DNA from: Nitrospirillum amazonense | Lineage (GTDB): Bacteria; Pseudomonadota; Alphaproteobacteria; Azospirillales; Azospirillaceae | Direction of reading: 5' to 3' | Assembly: GCF_007828045.1 (NCBI RefSeq) | Contig: NZ_VITN01000016.1 | Span: forward strand, 1-64,000 | DNA: 64,000 nucleotides | In this document: one piece after another, positions 33,708 to 42,992 of the stretch | Layout of the letters: each line of letters starts with the position of its first letter | Numbering within the stretch: position 1 is the stretch's first letter | Notes under the pieces: generated by a model | What the model was told of the DNA's origin: nothing | The model's database searches: none | The model's input: the letters and a program-made list of their open reading frames with translations, nothing else | Program-made: the position numbers and the translations under genes

Positions 33708-34289
33708 CTACAGATGGATTTCGGCGCCCAAGACTTTCAGCAACTGCGCCAGCCAGGCGGCGTGGGCGGGCCAGGCCGGGGCGGTCACCAGCTTGCCGTC
33801 GGTGACGGCGCCGTCCACGGGGATGTCGGCATAGTCGCCGCCGGCCAGGGTGACCTCCGGCCGGCAGGCGGGGTAGGCGGAGACCTTGCGGCCGGACAGC
33901 ACGCCGGCGGCGGCCAGGATCTGCGGGCCGTGGCAGACGGCGGCGATGGCCTTGTCCTGGGCCGCGAAGGCCTTCACCAGCGCCAGCACGCGGCCGTCCA
34001 GGCGCAGGAATTCCGGCGCGCGGCCGCCGGGAATGACCAGGGCCACGTAGTCGTCGGCCTTCACGCTCTCGAAATCGGCGTTCAGCGTGAAGTCGTGGCC
34101 GCGCTTCTCGGTATAGGTCTGATGGCCCTCGAAATCATGGATGGCGGTGGCGATCTTGTCGCCCGGCCGCTTGCCCGGCGCCACGGCATCGACCTGGTAG
34201 CCCACCATGGACAGGGCCTGGAAGGGCACCATGGTCTCATAGTCCTCGGCGAAGTCGCCGACGATCATCAGGATGCGTTTGACACTCAT
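33708..34289 (-). CDS. DJ-1/PfpI family protein
   Basis: 193 aa from ATG 34289 with AGGAGGA 7 nt upstream. DJ-1 fold: [23 protein letters not shown] (Glu of the site), [19 protein letters not shown], and the nucleophile elbow [18 protein letters not shown] with its conserved Cys and His. Relatives are proteases, chaperone/deglycase-like proteins or glyoxalase-III-like enzymes. Exact role unknown. Confidence 0.92.
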   Translation of the reverse strand: MSVKRILMIVGDFAEDYETMVPFQALSMVGYQVDAVAPGKRPGDKIATAIHDFEGHQTYTEKRGHDFTLNADFESVKADDYVALVIPGGRAPEFLRLDGRVLALVKAFAAQDKAIAAVCHGPQILAAAGVLSGRKVSAYPACRPEVTLAGGDYADIPVDGAVTDGKLVTAPAWPAHAAWLAQLLKVLGAEIHL

Positions 34290-34462
34290 GCGGTTTTCCT
34301 CCTGGTGGGCGGGGGATGTCCCACCAGGATGCCGGGCAGGGCCTCGCACGCCTATGGGCCATAAGGGGGTAGGCGTGGGCTTCGAAAGGTCAGGGCTGGC
34401 CGGCCGCCAGGCGCTCACGATTAAACCGGCGGACTGGGTTTGATCTATCTGCCGCCAAGGGA

Positions 34463-35842
34463 CTACCGATCCGCCTGCCGGTTGACCACCGCCGTGACCG
34501 GCGCCAATACGATGCCCCGGTCGCGCAGGCCCACGGCCCAGCGGGCGATGCCTTCCAGGGTCACGGGATAGGGCTGGGCATAGCCCACGGCGACGCCGTT
34601 GAGCTTGGCCAGGCGCTCCAGCTCCGCCAGCTGGGCGGCGACGCCGGCGTCGGAGGGGGACCGGTCCACCTGCACGTCCGACACGGCGCGGGGCAGGCCC
34701 AGCTGGGTGGCGATGCGGGTGGCCTGGCTGGCGGTGGTGGGCCAGCTGTCGATATAGATCAGGCCGCGCCGCTGCACCTGGCGCAGCACCGTCTGCAGGC
34801 TGTCGTGGCTGGCCAGGAACTTGGTGCCGGTCAGGTTGGTCAGGCCGACATAGCCGGTGGCGCTGGCCATGGCCGTTTCCAGCCGGTCCACGTTCTTCTC
34901 ATCCGGCAGGCTGGTCAGCAGGGTGCCGGGGCCGGGGTCGTTCTGGGGGAAGCCCTGCGGCTCCATCGGTACCTGCAGCAGCACCTCATGCCCATCGCTG
35001 CGCGCCTGGTCCACCGCCTTCTGCAGGTTGGGGGCGCCGGCGGCGAAGGCCAGGGTGACGGTGGCCGGCATGCGGGCCAGCACCTTTTCCAGGGCGGTTG
35101 GCGACCAGCCCAGGTCGGCCATCACCAGGGCGATGCGCGGGCGCTTGTCATCCTGGGGGAAGGGGCGGCTATAGGCCTGCCAGGGCGCGGGCCCCTTGGC
35201 CGGCATGCGCGGCAGATAGCCGGCGCGGGTCTTTTCCAGCAGGTCTTCGTTGCGGCTGGGCGCCAGCTTGACGGCCACGTCCATGGGATCGGGGTCGTGC
35301 GCGGCCGCAGGCTTGGCGGCACTCTCCGCCGCCGGGGCGGCCGCGTGCGGGGCCTCCACCGGGCGGGCGCCGCCCTGGGGCAGGGTGACGGGGATGTCGG
35401 CCAGGATGGAGGCCTTGCGCCGCGCCGCCGCCGTCTCCTCCGCCGTGGCGGCCAGCCAGGCGACCGTACCCGCGACGGCCACCACCGTCAGGGCCACGGC
35501 CACGGCGAACAGGTTCAGCCGGCGTCGGGGCTTTTCAGCGTCGTCCCCGGCCGGTCCGGTGGCGGCCACCCCGGCGCGGCCGGCGCGCTTGGGTACGCCC
35601 AGGCGTGCGGCCAGCACGTCGGCGGACGCGTCCTCGTCCGCGCCGGCCAACAGCGCCTCAAAGGCGTCGTCATCGCCGCCCTTCTTGCGTTTTGTTGTCT
35701 TTGCCGCCTTGGCGGGCTTGGTCTTGCGCGGCGTGCTCTGGCGCGAGACCAAGGCCTTCAGGCGGGTGGGTAGGGCGGCCAAGGGGTCCCCGTCGGTTGG
35801 CTGGGGCCGAGTGCGATCAATCAGAAACGCACTCGGCCCCAA
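34463..35842 (-). CDS. Divergent polysaccharide deacetylase family protein
   Basis: 459 aa from a TTG at 35842; the start is uncertain because family B copy 3 ends only 3 nt before it. A basic cytoplasmic segment ([18 protein letters not shown]) is followed by a membrane helix (~112-130, [20 protein letters not shown]), an Ala/Pro linker, and a DUF610/YibQ deacetylase-like barrel from ~225: [54 protein letters not shown]. The metal ligands of active deacetylases are only partly kept. It is last in the gpmI-envC-ctpA-deacetylase series and probably acts on periplasmic glycans. Confidence 0.88.
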   Translation of the reverse strand: MGPSAFLIDRTRPQPTDGDPLAALPTRLKALVSRQSTPRKTKPAKAAKTTKRKKGGDDDAFEALLAGADEDASADVLAARLGVPKRAGRAGVAATGPAGDDAEKPRRRLNLFAVAVALTVVAVAGTVAWLAATAEETAAARRKASILADIPVTLPQGGARPVEAPHAAAPAAESAAKPAAAHDPDPMDVAVKLAPSRNEDLLEKTRAGYLPRMPAKGPAPWQAYSRPFPQDDKRPRIALVMADLGWSPTALEKVLARMPATVTLAFAAGAPNLQKAVDQARSDGHEVLLQVPMEPQGFPQNDPGPGTLLTSLPDEKNVDRLETAMASATGYVGLTNLTGTKFLASHDSLQTVLRQVQRRGLIYIDSWPTTASQATRIATQLGLPRAVSDVQVDRSPSDAGVAAQLAELERLAKLNGVAVGYAQPYPVTLEGIARWAVGLRDRGIVLAPVTAVVNRQADR

Positions 35843-35844
35843 AT

Positions 35845-35902
35845 GCTTGTTCAGCGAGCGGACTCACGCTGCAAAGCGATGCCGCTTTTCCGCGATCCGC
35901 TC
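35845..35902 (-). repeat. Family B structured element, copy 3
   Basis: Minus-strand reading: outer stem GAGCGGAT/GTCCGCTC, bulged C, inner stem with GC/GC and AAAGCG/CGCTTT around GCAT, then GTGA and the tail GCTGAACAAGC. Most stem bases differ from copy 1 while pairing is kept. It begins 11 nt after the ctpA stop and ends 3 nt before the annotated start of the deacetylase gene. Confidence 0.7.
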
Positions 35903-35912
35903 TATGGCGTCG

Positions 35913-37382
35913 TCAGTTGGTGGCCTTGGACTGCTGCAATAGCGACAGGCCGCGCAGCAGGTCCAGGGCGCGGGTCAGCTGGTAATCCTGGGGCGTGGCG
36001 TCGCCGGTGGCGGCCGGCGGCACCGGCGTGCCGGGCGCGTCCTGGCCCTTGGTGCCCGCCTTCGGATCCTGGGTCTTGGAATCGACCTTGGCCTTGTCGG
36101 CGCCAACCCCCTTGTTGTCGGGGGTCTTACCGTCGGGCGCCTTCGCGTCCGGGGCCTTTTCCGAGGTCTTGTCCTTGGCGTCGTCCGGCTTGGCCGGCTG
36201 CTTGGCGCCCGGATCGGTGTTGCGCAGGGCGTGCGGCAGGTCGGCCTCGCGCCGGCGAATGGCGCCGGCGGGGGCGCCCAGCTCTTCCACCTTGGCCTGC
36301 TGGACCTCGATGTCCGGGGTGATGCCCAGCTGTTGGATGGACCGGCCGGAGGGCGTGTAGTAGCGCGCCGTGGTCAGCTTCATGGCGTTGCCACCCGGCA
36401 TGGGCATGAGGGTCTGGACGGAGCCCTTGCCGAAGCTCTGCGTGCCCATGAGGATGGCGCGCTTGTGGTCCTGCAGGGCGCCGGCCACGATTTCCGAGGC
36501 CGAGGCGGAACCGCCGTTGATCAGCACCACCAGGGGCAGGCCATGGATGGCGTCGCCCGGCTTGGCGTTGTAGCGCTCGCCCTGGTCCGGGCGGCGGCCG
36601 CGGGTGGAGACGATCTCGCCCCGCTCCAGGAAGGTGTCGCTGACCGAGATGGCCTGGTCCAGCAGGCCGCCGGGGTTGTTGCGCAGGTCCAGCACATAGC
36701 CCACGACCTTGTCGCCCAGTTCCTTCTGGATGCCGGCCAGTGCCTTGTCCAGGCCCACCTGCGTCTGCTCGGTGAAGCCGGACAGGCGGATGTAGCCGAC
36801 ATTGCCTTCCACCCGCCACCGCACCGACTGCACCTTGATGACGGCGCGGGTCAGGGTGAAGGTCAGGGGCTGCGGCACGTTGTTGCGGTGGATGGTCACC
36901 TTGATGTCGGTGCCCGGGGCGCCGCGCATCTTCTCCACCGCCTCGTTCAGGCCCAGGCCGACGATGGCCTCGTCGTTCAGGTGGGTGATGTAGTCGCCGG
37001 GCTGCACGCCGGCGCGGGAGGCCGGGGTGTCGTCGATGGGCGAGATCACCTTGACCACGCCGTTCTCTTCCGTGACCTCCAGGCCCAGGCCACCGAACTC
37101 GCCCTTGGTCTGGACCTGCATGTCCTCCCAATTCTTCTTGTTCATGAAGTTCGAGTGCGGGTCGAGGGAGGCCAGCATGCCGTTGATGGCGGCCTCGACC
37201 AACTGGTCGTCCGGCACCTCCTCGACATAGTCGGACTTCACCCGCTCGAACGCTTCGGTGAACAGTTCCAGCTGCTTGTAGGTTTCCGCCTTGATCGGCG
37301 GCTTGGCGTCCAGCGGCCGGGACAGGGGGCTTGCCAGATAGACCAGGGCCACGACGGCCACGGAGGTCAGCAGTTTCTTCAT
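35913..37382 (-). CDS. ctpA: Carboxy-terminal processing protease (S41, CtpA)
   Basis: 489 aa. Signal anchor (LLTSVAVVALVYLASPL), an N-terminal helical part with DPHSNFMNKK, a PDZ domain (~85-165, EFGGLGLEVTEENGVVKV and GVQPGDYITHLND), and the S41 core with GYVLDLRNNPGGLL, the Ser in INGGSASASEIVAGALQDH and the Lys in GTQSFGKGSVQ. A low-complexity Lys/Asp/Ala/Pro tail (~375-460) ends in QLTRALDLLRGL. It is a periplasmic protease processing envelope proteins. Its ATG is 2 nt from the envC stop, so the two are coupled. Confidence 0.96.
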   Translation of the reverse strand: MKKLLTSVAVVALVYLASPLSRPLDAKPPIKAETYKQLELFTEAFERVKSDYVEEVPDDQLVEAAINGMLASLDPHSNFMNKKNWEDMQVQTKGEFGGLGLEVTEENGVVKVISPIDDTPASRAGVQPGDYITHLNDEAIVGLGLNEAVEKMRGAPGTDIKVTIHRNNVPQPLTFTLTRAVIKVQSVRWRVEGNVGYIRLSGFTEQTQVGLDKALAGIQKELGDKVVGYVLDLRNNPGGLLDQAISVSDTFLERGEIVSTRGRRPDQGERYNAKPGDAIHGLPLVVLINGGSASASEIVAGALQDHKRAILMGTQSFGKGSVQTLMPMPGGNAMKLTTARYYTPSGRSIQQLGITPDIEVQQAKVEELGAPAGAIRRREADLPHALRNTDPGAKQPAKPDDAKDKTSEKAPDAKAPDGKTPDNKGVGADKAKVDSKTQDPKAGTKGQDAPGTPVPPAATGDATPQDYQLTRALDLLRGLSLLQQSKATN

Positions 37383-37383
37383 C

Positions 37384-38694
37384 TCACCCTTGTCCTTTAC
37401 CCTCGGTGCCCGCGAAGCCGCGCAGGGGATTGATCGGCTGACCGCCCCGCCGCAACTCGAAATACAATGTGGGGGTTCCGTCGCTGGCCATGGCGCCCAT
37501 GGGCTCGCCGGTCAACACACGTTGTCCCACCCGCGTATCGATCCGACCCAATCCCGCGATCAGGCTATGATAGCCATTGGGGTGCTCGACGATCAAGATA
37601 AGGCCATACCCCTTGAAGGGGCCGGCGAAGACCACCGATCCCTCATACGGCGCCACCACCGGCGACCCGGCGCGGGCGCTGATGCGCACGCCGCGGCTGG
37701 TGGTGCCCACGGCGTCCTGCTCGCCATAGCGCTGGGCCACGGGGCCGGCCACCGGCAGGGTCATGCCGCCCAGCGCCGTGCCGCCCGGCACGTCCTTGGG
37801 CGTGCGGCCCATGGCGGCCAGCCGCTCCTGCGCCTTTTTCTGCCGCGCCTCCTCGGCCAGCTGGCGCTTCTGCGCCTCCGCCTGGCGGGCGCGTTCGGCG
37901 GCGGCCTTGCGTTCCGCCTCCAGCTTTTCCACCAGGTCCCGCAGGTCGCCGGCCTGGGTGGCCAACACCGCCATGTGGCCCGCCACGTCCTGCAGCTCGG
38001 CGTCGTTGGCCTGCGACAGGGCCTCGCGGCGCGACACCAGGTCGCGCAACTCCCCCTCGCGCTTTTCCAGGTCCTTCTTCGCCGCCAGGGCCTGGGCGCG
38101 CTTGTCCGCCAGCTTCTGGCGCAGGGCAGCCAGATCGCGCAGCTGGGCGGCCAGGGCGTCCGCCCGCTTCTTCAGCTGGGGAATGGCCTCGCGCAACAGC
38201 AGGGCGCTCTTCACCATCTCCCCCGGCGCCTCCGGCCGGGCCACCATGGCCTCCGGCGGCAGGCGGGACAGGCGCTGCAGGGCGCCCAGCAGGTCGGCCA
38301 GGGCGGCGCGGTCGGCATCGATACGGGCCACCTGATCCTGCTCGTTGGCCGCCAGTCCGGCCAGCGACTGCTCCACCGCGCGCAGGGCGTCATCCTGGCG
38401 GCGCTGGTCCTCCGCCACGGCCACGGACTTGGCGCGCAGGTCGGCCAGCTCGCGTTCCAGGGCGTCGTTCTTGGCGTCCAGCTCGGCCTTGCGGGCCTGG
38501 TCGGCCTTCAGATCCTTTTCCACCTTGTCCAGTTGGCGCTGGGCATCCCGGGGGACAGCGCCGCCTTGCGGGGGTGTCGTCTGCGCGATGGGGGTCAGCA
38601 CCACCGGCAGGGCGTGCTCAGCCCACGCCGGTCCCGGCGCCAGCAGGGCCAGCGCCAGGGGCAACAGTCGGTACGGGGCCGTGTGCGGGATCAC
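37384..38694 (-). CDS. envC: EnvC-like murein hydrolase activator (degenerate M23)
   Basis: 436 aa from GTG 38694; no better start precedes the signal peptide (LLPLALALLAPGPAWA). Residues ~50-310 are a long coiled coil; the LytM/M23 domain spans ~325-430. Metal ligands of active M23 peptidases are missing: the HxGxD position reads SRGVRIS and the second motif is YHSLIAGLG. This is the signature of EnvC-type activators of amidases rather than of an enzyme. It lies between gpmI (29-nt gap) and ctpA as in many alphaproteobacteria; a role in cell separation is inferred. Confidence 0.9.
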   Translation of the reverse strand: MIPHTAPYRLLPLALALLAPGPAWAEHALPVVLTPIAQTTPPQGGAVPRDAQRQLDKVEKDLKADQARKAELDAKNDALERELADLRAKSVAVAEDQRRQDDALRAVEQSLAGLAANEQDQVARIDADRAALADLLGALQRLSRLPPEAMVARPEAPGEMVKSALLLREAIPQLKKRADALAAQLRDLAALRQKLADKRAQALAAKKDLEKREGELRDLVSRREALSQANDAELQDVAGHMAVLATQAGDLRDLVEKLEAERKAAAERARQAEAQKRQLAEEARQKKAQERLAAMGRTPKDVPGGTALGGMTLPVAGPVAQRYGEQDAVGTTSRGVRISARAGSPVVAPYEGSVVFAGPFKGYGLILIVEHPNGYHSLIAGLGRIDTRVGQRVLTGEPMGAMASDGTPTLYFELRRGGQPINPLRGFAGTEGKGQG

Positions 38695-38723
38695 GCCGGG
38701 GCTGCGCTCACTCGGGTGTCGGC

Positions 38724-40313
38724 TTATTCGGCCGCCGCGCGCGCCGCGTCGCGGACCAGCAGGGAATGGCCGGTCATCTCCTCCGGCTGCGGCAGGTCCA
38801 TCAGCTCCAGCAGGGTGGGGGCGACATCGGCCAGCTTGCCCCGCTCCAGCCGCACCACGTCGGCCGGAGCGTTCACCAGGATGGCGGGGACCAGGTCCAG
38901 GGTGTGGGCGGTGTGCGGGCCACCCGTCTCCGGGTCCTTCATCAGCTCGCAATTGCCGTGGTCGGCGGTGATCAGCAGGGCGCCGCCCTGGCGCTTCACC
39001 GCGGCCTCCAGCCGGCCGATGCTGCGGTCCACCGCCTCCACCGCCTTGACGGCGGCGGCCAGGATGCCGGAATGGCCCACCATGTCCGGGTTGGCGTAGT
39101 TCACCACCACCAGGTCGAAGGCGCCGCTGTCCACCGCCGCCACCAGCTTGTCCGTCAGCTCGTCGGCCGACATTTCCGGCTGCAGGTCGTATGTGGCCAC
39201 CTTGGGTGAGGGGACCAGGATGCGCTCCTCCCCCTCGTAGACTTTCTCCTCGCCCCCATTGAAGAAGAAGGTGACGTGGGGGTACTTCTCCGTCTCGGCG
39301 ATGCGCAGCTGCTTCAGGCCCTTCTGCGACACGATCTCGCCCAGGGTGTGGCGGATTTCCTTGGGCGGGAAGATGGCCGGCAAGACCTTCGCCAGGGTGG
39401 AGGAATATTCCACCATGCCCAGCTGGGCGGCGAACTTGACCGGCGTGCCGCGGTCGAAGCCGCTGAACTCCGGCTCCACCAGGGCGGACAGGATCTCGCG
39501 GGCGCGGTCGGCGCGGAAGTTGGCCATCAGCACGCCGTCGCCGTCCTTCATGCCGGCGTAATCGCCGATGACGGTGGGCAGGATGAACTCGTCATGCTTG
39601 CCGGCGTCATAACTCTGCTTCACCGCCGCCTCGGCGCTGGTGGCCTTCTCACCTTCAGCCGACACCAGGGCGCGATAGGCCTTCTCCACCCGGTCCCAGC
39701 GCTTGTCGCGGTCCATGGCGTAATAGCGGCCGTCCACCGTGGCGATCCTAGGCGGGATTTGGGCGCCGGGGGCGTCCTTCAGGCCGGCCTCGATGGCGGC
39801 CAGCTGCTCCAAGGCGCTCTGCGGCGGCACGTCGCGGCCGTCGGTGAAGGCGTGCAGGGCCACGGGGATGCCGGCCTGGGCCAGGGTGCGGGCCAGGGCG
39901 ACCATGTGGTCCTGGTGGCTGTGCACGCCGCCGGGGGAGGCCAGGCCCAGGATGTGGGCGGTGCCGCCGGACTTCTTCAGCGCGGCCTTGAACGCGGTCA
40001 GCGCCCCGTTGGTTTCGAACTCGCCCTGGGCGATGGCGCGGTCGATCATGGGCAGATCCTGGAACACCACGCGGCCGGCGCCCAGGTTCATGTGTCCCAC
40101 CTCGGAATTGCCCATCTGGCCGGCGGGCAGGCCCACATCCTCCTCGCTGGCCGACAGCAGGCCGTGCGGGCAGTCCTTCCACAGGCGGTCATAGTTGGGG
40201 GTGTTGCCCTGGGCGACGGCGTTGTCCGCCACCTCTTCCCGATAGCCCCAGCCGTCCATGATGCACAGCACCACGGGGCGGGGGGCTTTGCTGGTCTTGT
40301 CGGTGGCGGCCAT
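38724..40313 (-). CDS. gpmI: 2,3-bisphosphoglycerate-independent phosphoglycerate mutase
   Basis: 529 aa. Alkaline-phosphatase-like metalloenzyme: VVLCIMDGWGYREE (metal Asp), the phospho-serine site MGNSEVGHMNLGAGR, HILGLASPGGVHSHQDHM, the metal cluster DLVVVNYANPDMVGHSG and ITADHGNCELM. It interconverts 3- and 2-phosphoglycerate in glycolysis and gluconeogenesis. First gene of the gpmI-envC-ctpA-deacetylase series; AGGGAA lies ~10 nt before the start. Confidence 0.97.
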   Translation of the reverse strand: MAATDKTSKAPRPVVLCIMDGWGYREEVADNAVAQGNTPNYDRLWKDCPHGLLSASEEDVGLPAGQMGNSEVGHMNLGAGRVVFQDLPMIDRAIAQGEFETNGALTAFKAALKKSGGTAHILGLASPGGVHSHQDHMVALARTLAQAGIPVALHAFTDGRDVPPQSALEQLAAIEAGLKDAPGAQIPPRIATVDGRYYAMDRDKRWDRVEKAYRALVSAEGEKATSAEAAVKQSYDAGKHDEFILPTVIGDYAGMKDGDGVLMANFRADRAREILSALVEPEFSGFDRGTPVKFAAQLGMVEYSSTLAKVLPAIFPPKEIRHTLGEIVSQKGLKQLRIAETEKYPHVTFFFNGGEEKVYEGEERILVPSPKVATYDLQPEMSADELTDKLVAAVDSGAFDLVVVNYANPDMVGHSGILAAAVKAVEAVDRSIGRLEAAVKRQGGALLITADHGNCELMKDPETGGPHTAHTLDLVPAILVNAPADVVRLERGKLADVAPTLLELMDLPQPEEMTGHSLLVRDAARAAAE

Positions 40314-40619
40314 GGCTGTCTGTTCCCTGATCCTGGTGGGGTAGGAGGTGCGAACCTATTGGGAAAATCGGGATTTCCGCGCGCGATGGCAAGCGGCGCA
40401 TCCGAATTTCCGACCTGATAAACCGTTATAGGCGCCAGCGGTTCGCCCGTCCCGCCCCTTTCCCATGCCGCGGGCGCAAAGGCGGCAGGACAGAAACGGT
40501 GTGCCGGGCGCACCACCCGCCGCCCGGTTCTGTCGCGCCGCTCGCGAACTTCGACCGTTTCGGCTGCGGCGCCCATGCCACCATCCAGGCAACGAGACCG
40601 GGATAAGGTGGAGGACATC
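40314..40619. other. 306-bp divergent intergenic region (gpmI / rocD)
   Basis: No gene supported. It marks the boundary between a conserved housekeeping cluster and the accessory arginine genes. It must hold both divergent promoters; I see no convincing operator. GGAGG 5 nt before ATG 40620 fixes the rocD start. Confidence 0.5.
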
Positions 40620-41858
40620 ATGGACCAGCGGCTGAATGGCGATATCGGCAAAGCCCCGTCCCCTGGGCCCATCGCCCTGGAAGACCGGTGGTGCGCCCAC
40701 ACCTACAAGCCGCTGCCCGTGGTCATCACCCGCGCCCAGGGCGCCTGGGTTCACGACGAAGCCGGGCGCCGCTACCTGGACATGATGAGCGCCTATTCCG
40801 CCGTCAACGTCGGCCACAGCCATCCCCGCATCCTGAAGGCCCTGACGGAGCAGGCGTCCAAGGTGGCCGTCGTCTCCCGCGCCTTCCACACCGACAAGCT
40901 GGGCCCCTTCCTGGAGCGTCTGTGCGCCCTGACGGGCCTGGACGGCGCCTGCCCCATGAACAGCGGGGCGGAGGCGGTGGAGACGGCGGTGAAGGCCGCC
41001 CGCCGCTGGGGCTACCGCCATCGCGGCATTCCCGCCAACCAGGCGGAGATCATCGTGGCCAGCGGCAATTTCCACGGCCGCACCACCACCATCATCAGCT
41101 TCTCCTCCGAGGAGGCCTACCGTGAGGGCTTCGGCCCCTACACCCCCGGCTTCCGCGTCGTGCCCTTCGGTGATCTGGACGCGCTGACGGCCGCCATAGG
41201 GCCCAACACGGCGGCCGTGCTGCTGGAGCCCATCCAGGGGGAGGCCGGCATCGTCCTGCCGCCGGCCGGCTATCTCAAAGACGTGCGCGCCGCCTGCGAC
41301 CGCGCCGGCATCCTGATGATCCTGGATGAAATCCAGTCCGGCCTGGGCCGCACCGGCCGGTGGTTCGCCCACCAGCATGAAGGGATCGTCCCTGACGGCC
41401 TGTGCCTGGGCAAGGCGTTGGGCGGCGGCGTGCTGCCCGTTTCCGCCTTCGTCGCCCGCCGGGATGTCATCGACGTGTTCGATCCCGGCAGCCACGGCTC
41501 CACCTTCGGCGGCAACCCGCTGGCCGCCGCGGTCGGTCTGGAGGCCTTGGCGGTGATCGAGGACGAAGGCCTGGTCCAGCGCAGTGCCGCGCTGGGCGCC
41601 CATCTCATGGACCGTCTGCGCGGCCTGAACAGCCCGCTCATCCGCGATATCCGGGGCCTGGGCCTGTGGGTGGGGCTGGAGATCGACCCCGCCCGCGCCA
41701 CCGCCCGCCAGGTGGTGGAGGACTGGATGCGCCGCGGCGTCCTGTCCAAGGAAACCCACGACACGGTGGTGCGCCTGGCGCCGCCGCTGATGATCGCGCC
41801 GGAGGATCTGGACTGGGCGGTGGACCGCCTGGCCGAGACGCTTTCGGCGTTCGCCTGA
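40620..41858 (+). CDS. rocD: Ornithine aminotransferase
   Basis: 412 aa from ATG 40620 (GGAGG upstream; the 15-codon longer frame lacks support). Class-III PLP aminotransferase: CAHTYKPLPVVITRAQGAWV, YSAVNVGHSHPRI, CPMNSGAEAVETAVKAAR, NFHGRTTTIISFS, LEPIQGEAGIVLPPAGYL, LDEIQSGLGRTG and the PLP lysine in LCLGKALGGGVLP. All blocks are those of ornithine-oxo-acid transaminase, which makes glutamate semialdehyde from ornithine. The next gene probably produces ornithine from arginine, and an Lrp-type regulator follows. Confidence 0.94.
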   Translation: MDQRLNGDIGKAPSPGPIALEDRWCAHTYKPLPVVITRAQGAWVHDEAGRRYLDMMSAYSAVNVGHSHPRILKALTEQASKVAVVSRAFHTDKLGPFLERLCALTGLDGACPMNSGAEAVETAVKAARRWGYRHRGIPANQAEIIVASGNFHGRTTTIISFSSEEAYREGFGPYTPGFRVVPFGDLDALTAAIGPNTAAVLLEPIQGEAGIVLPPAGYLKDVRAACDRAGILMILDEIQSGLGRTGRWFAHQHEGIVPDGLCLGKALGGGVLPVSAFVARRDVIDVFDPGSHGSTFGGNPLAAAVGLEALAVIEDEGLVQRSAALGAHLMDRLRGLNSPLIRDIRGLGLWVGLEIDPARATARQVVEDWMRRGVLSKETHDTVVRLAPPLMIAPEDLDWAVDRLAETLSAFA

Positions 41859-41894
41859 CACCCAACCCACAACAACATCCGGGGAACCCCACCC

Positions 41895-42794
41895 ATGCCC
41901 GACACCCGCCTGGCCACCGCCGCCGCTGCCGTCACCGACGCCCTGCCCGGCGGCCGCATCCTGATGTGCGCGCCCGACCATTTCGAGGTCAGCTACGCCA
42001 TCAATCCCTGGATGCGGCCCGATCGCTGGCAGGAGGAGGGCGCCCTGCTGGGGGCCCGCTCTTCCAGCGGGTGGGAACGGCTGGTGGCCACCCTGCGTGG
42101 CCTGGGGGTTGAGCTGGAGTTCGCCGTGCCCCATGCCGGCCTTCCCGACATGGTGTTCACCGCCAACGCCGCCGTGGTGCTGGACGGCAAGGCCCTGGTC
42201 GCCACCTTCCGCCATCCCCAGCGCCAGGGCGAGACGCCGGTGTTCCGCCGCACCTTCGACGCGCTGAAGGACCGGGGCCTGCTGACCGAGGTGCATGACA
42301 TGCCGGAGGGCGTGGTGCTGGAAGGGGCGGGTGACTGCGTGTGGGACCCCGTGCGCCGCACCTTCTGGCTGGGCTATGGCCAACGCTCCGACAAGGCGGC
42401 CGCGCCTGTGGTGCGGGACCTGTTCGGCTTGGAGGTTGAGGCGCTGGAACTGGTCGATCCGCGCTTCTATCACATGGACACCTGCCTCTGCCCTCTGACC
42501 GGGGGCGAGGTGCTGTACTTCCCCGGCGCCTTTTCCGCCGAGGGCAACGCCCGCATCCTGGAGCGCTTCGGCGCCGAAAACCTGATCGTGGCGCCGGAAC
42601 CCGACACCTGCACCCTGGCCGTCAACGCCGTGAACCTGGGACGCGACATCGTGCTGGCCACCGCCAGCCCCGCCCTGCGCGGCATGCTGACGGAACGCGG
42701 CTATCGCGTGCATGAGACGCCGGTCAGCGACTTCGGTCTGTCCGGCGGCTCGGCCTTCTGCCTGATCCTGAAATTGGACCGGGTGTCGGTTTAA
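41895..42794 (+). CDS. DDAH/arginine dihydrolase-like amidinohydrolase
   Basis: 299 aa. Guanidine-modifying fold: MCAPDHFEVSYAINPWM near the start, LPDMVFTANAAVV (Asn91), VLEGAGDCVWD, the active His193 in FYHMDTCLCPL and the nucleophile Cys289 in GGSAFCLILK. It is usually annotated as dimethylarginine dimethylaminohydrolase. The INPWM and FTANAA asparagines are instead typical of arginine dihydrolases (ArgZ/AgrE type), which convert arginine to ornithine, CO2 and ammonia. Position right after rocD fits an arginine-to-glutamate route. The specificity call is inference. Confidence 0.85.
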   Translation: MPDTRLATAAAAVTDALPGGRILMCAPDHFEVSYAINPWMRPDRWQEEGALLGARSSSGWERLVATLRGLGVELEFAVPHAGLPDMVFTANAAVVLDGKALVATFRHPQRQGETPVFRRTFDALKDRGLLTEVHDMPEGVVLEGAGDCVWDPVRRTFWLGYGQRSDKAAAPVVRDLFGLEVEALELVDPRFYHMDTCLCPLTGGEVLYFPGAFSAEGNARILERFGAENLIVAPEPDTCTLAVNAVNLGRDIVLATASPALRGMLTERGYRVHETPVSDFGLSGGSAFCLILKLDRVSV

Positions 42795-42798
42795 GGCT

Positions 42799-42915
42799 CC
42801 CTCAAACGGCGGGCGCGGCCATCCGGCCGCTTGCCTTGTCCTCACTTTCCAGTCCGCTATCGCGTTCCGGCGGCCCCGGTCGGGGCCTACACCGGCATGA
42901 GCTGTTCATGCCGGT
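42799..42915 (+). repeat. Family A structured element, copy 2
   Basis: Begins CCCTCAAACGGC, 5 nt after the stop codon. Hairpin 1: GCGGCC-ATCC-GGCCGC (42815-42830). Spacer with CTTTCCAGTCCGCT. Hairpin 2: GGCCCC-GGTC-GGGGCC (42872-42887). Hairpin 3: ACCGGCATGA/TCATGCCGGT (42891-42915), perfect. Stems differ from copy 1 but loops are kept. Sense to the upstream gene. Confidence 0.88.
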
Positions 42916-42992
42916 GGTTTAGCAAAGTCTTTGGGGGCGGGAGGTTTGGCGCTTAAGCTGATGCCCTATCTCCCGCCCCATCGGACCCCGCC

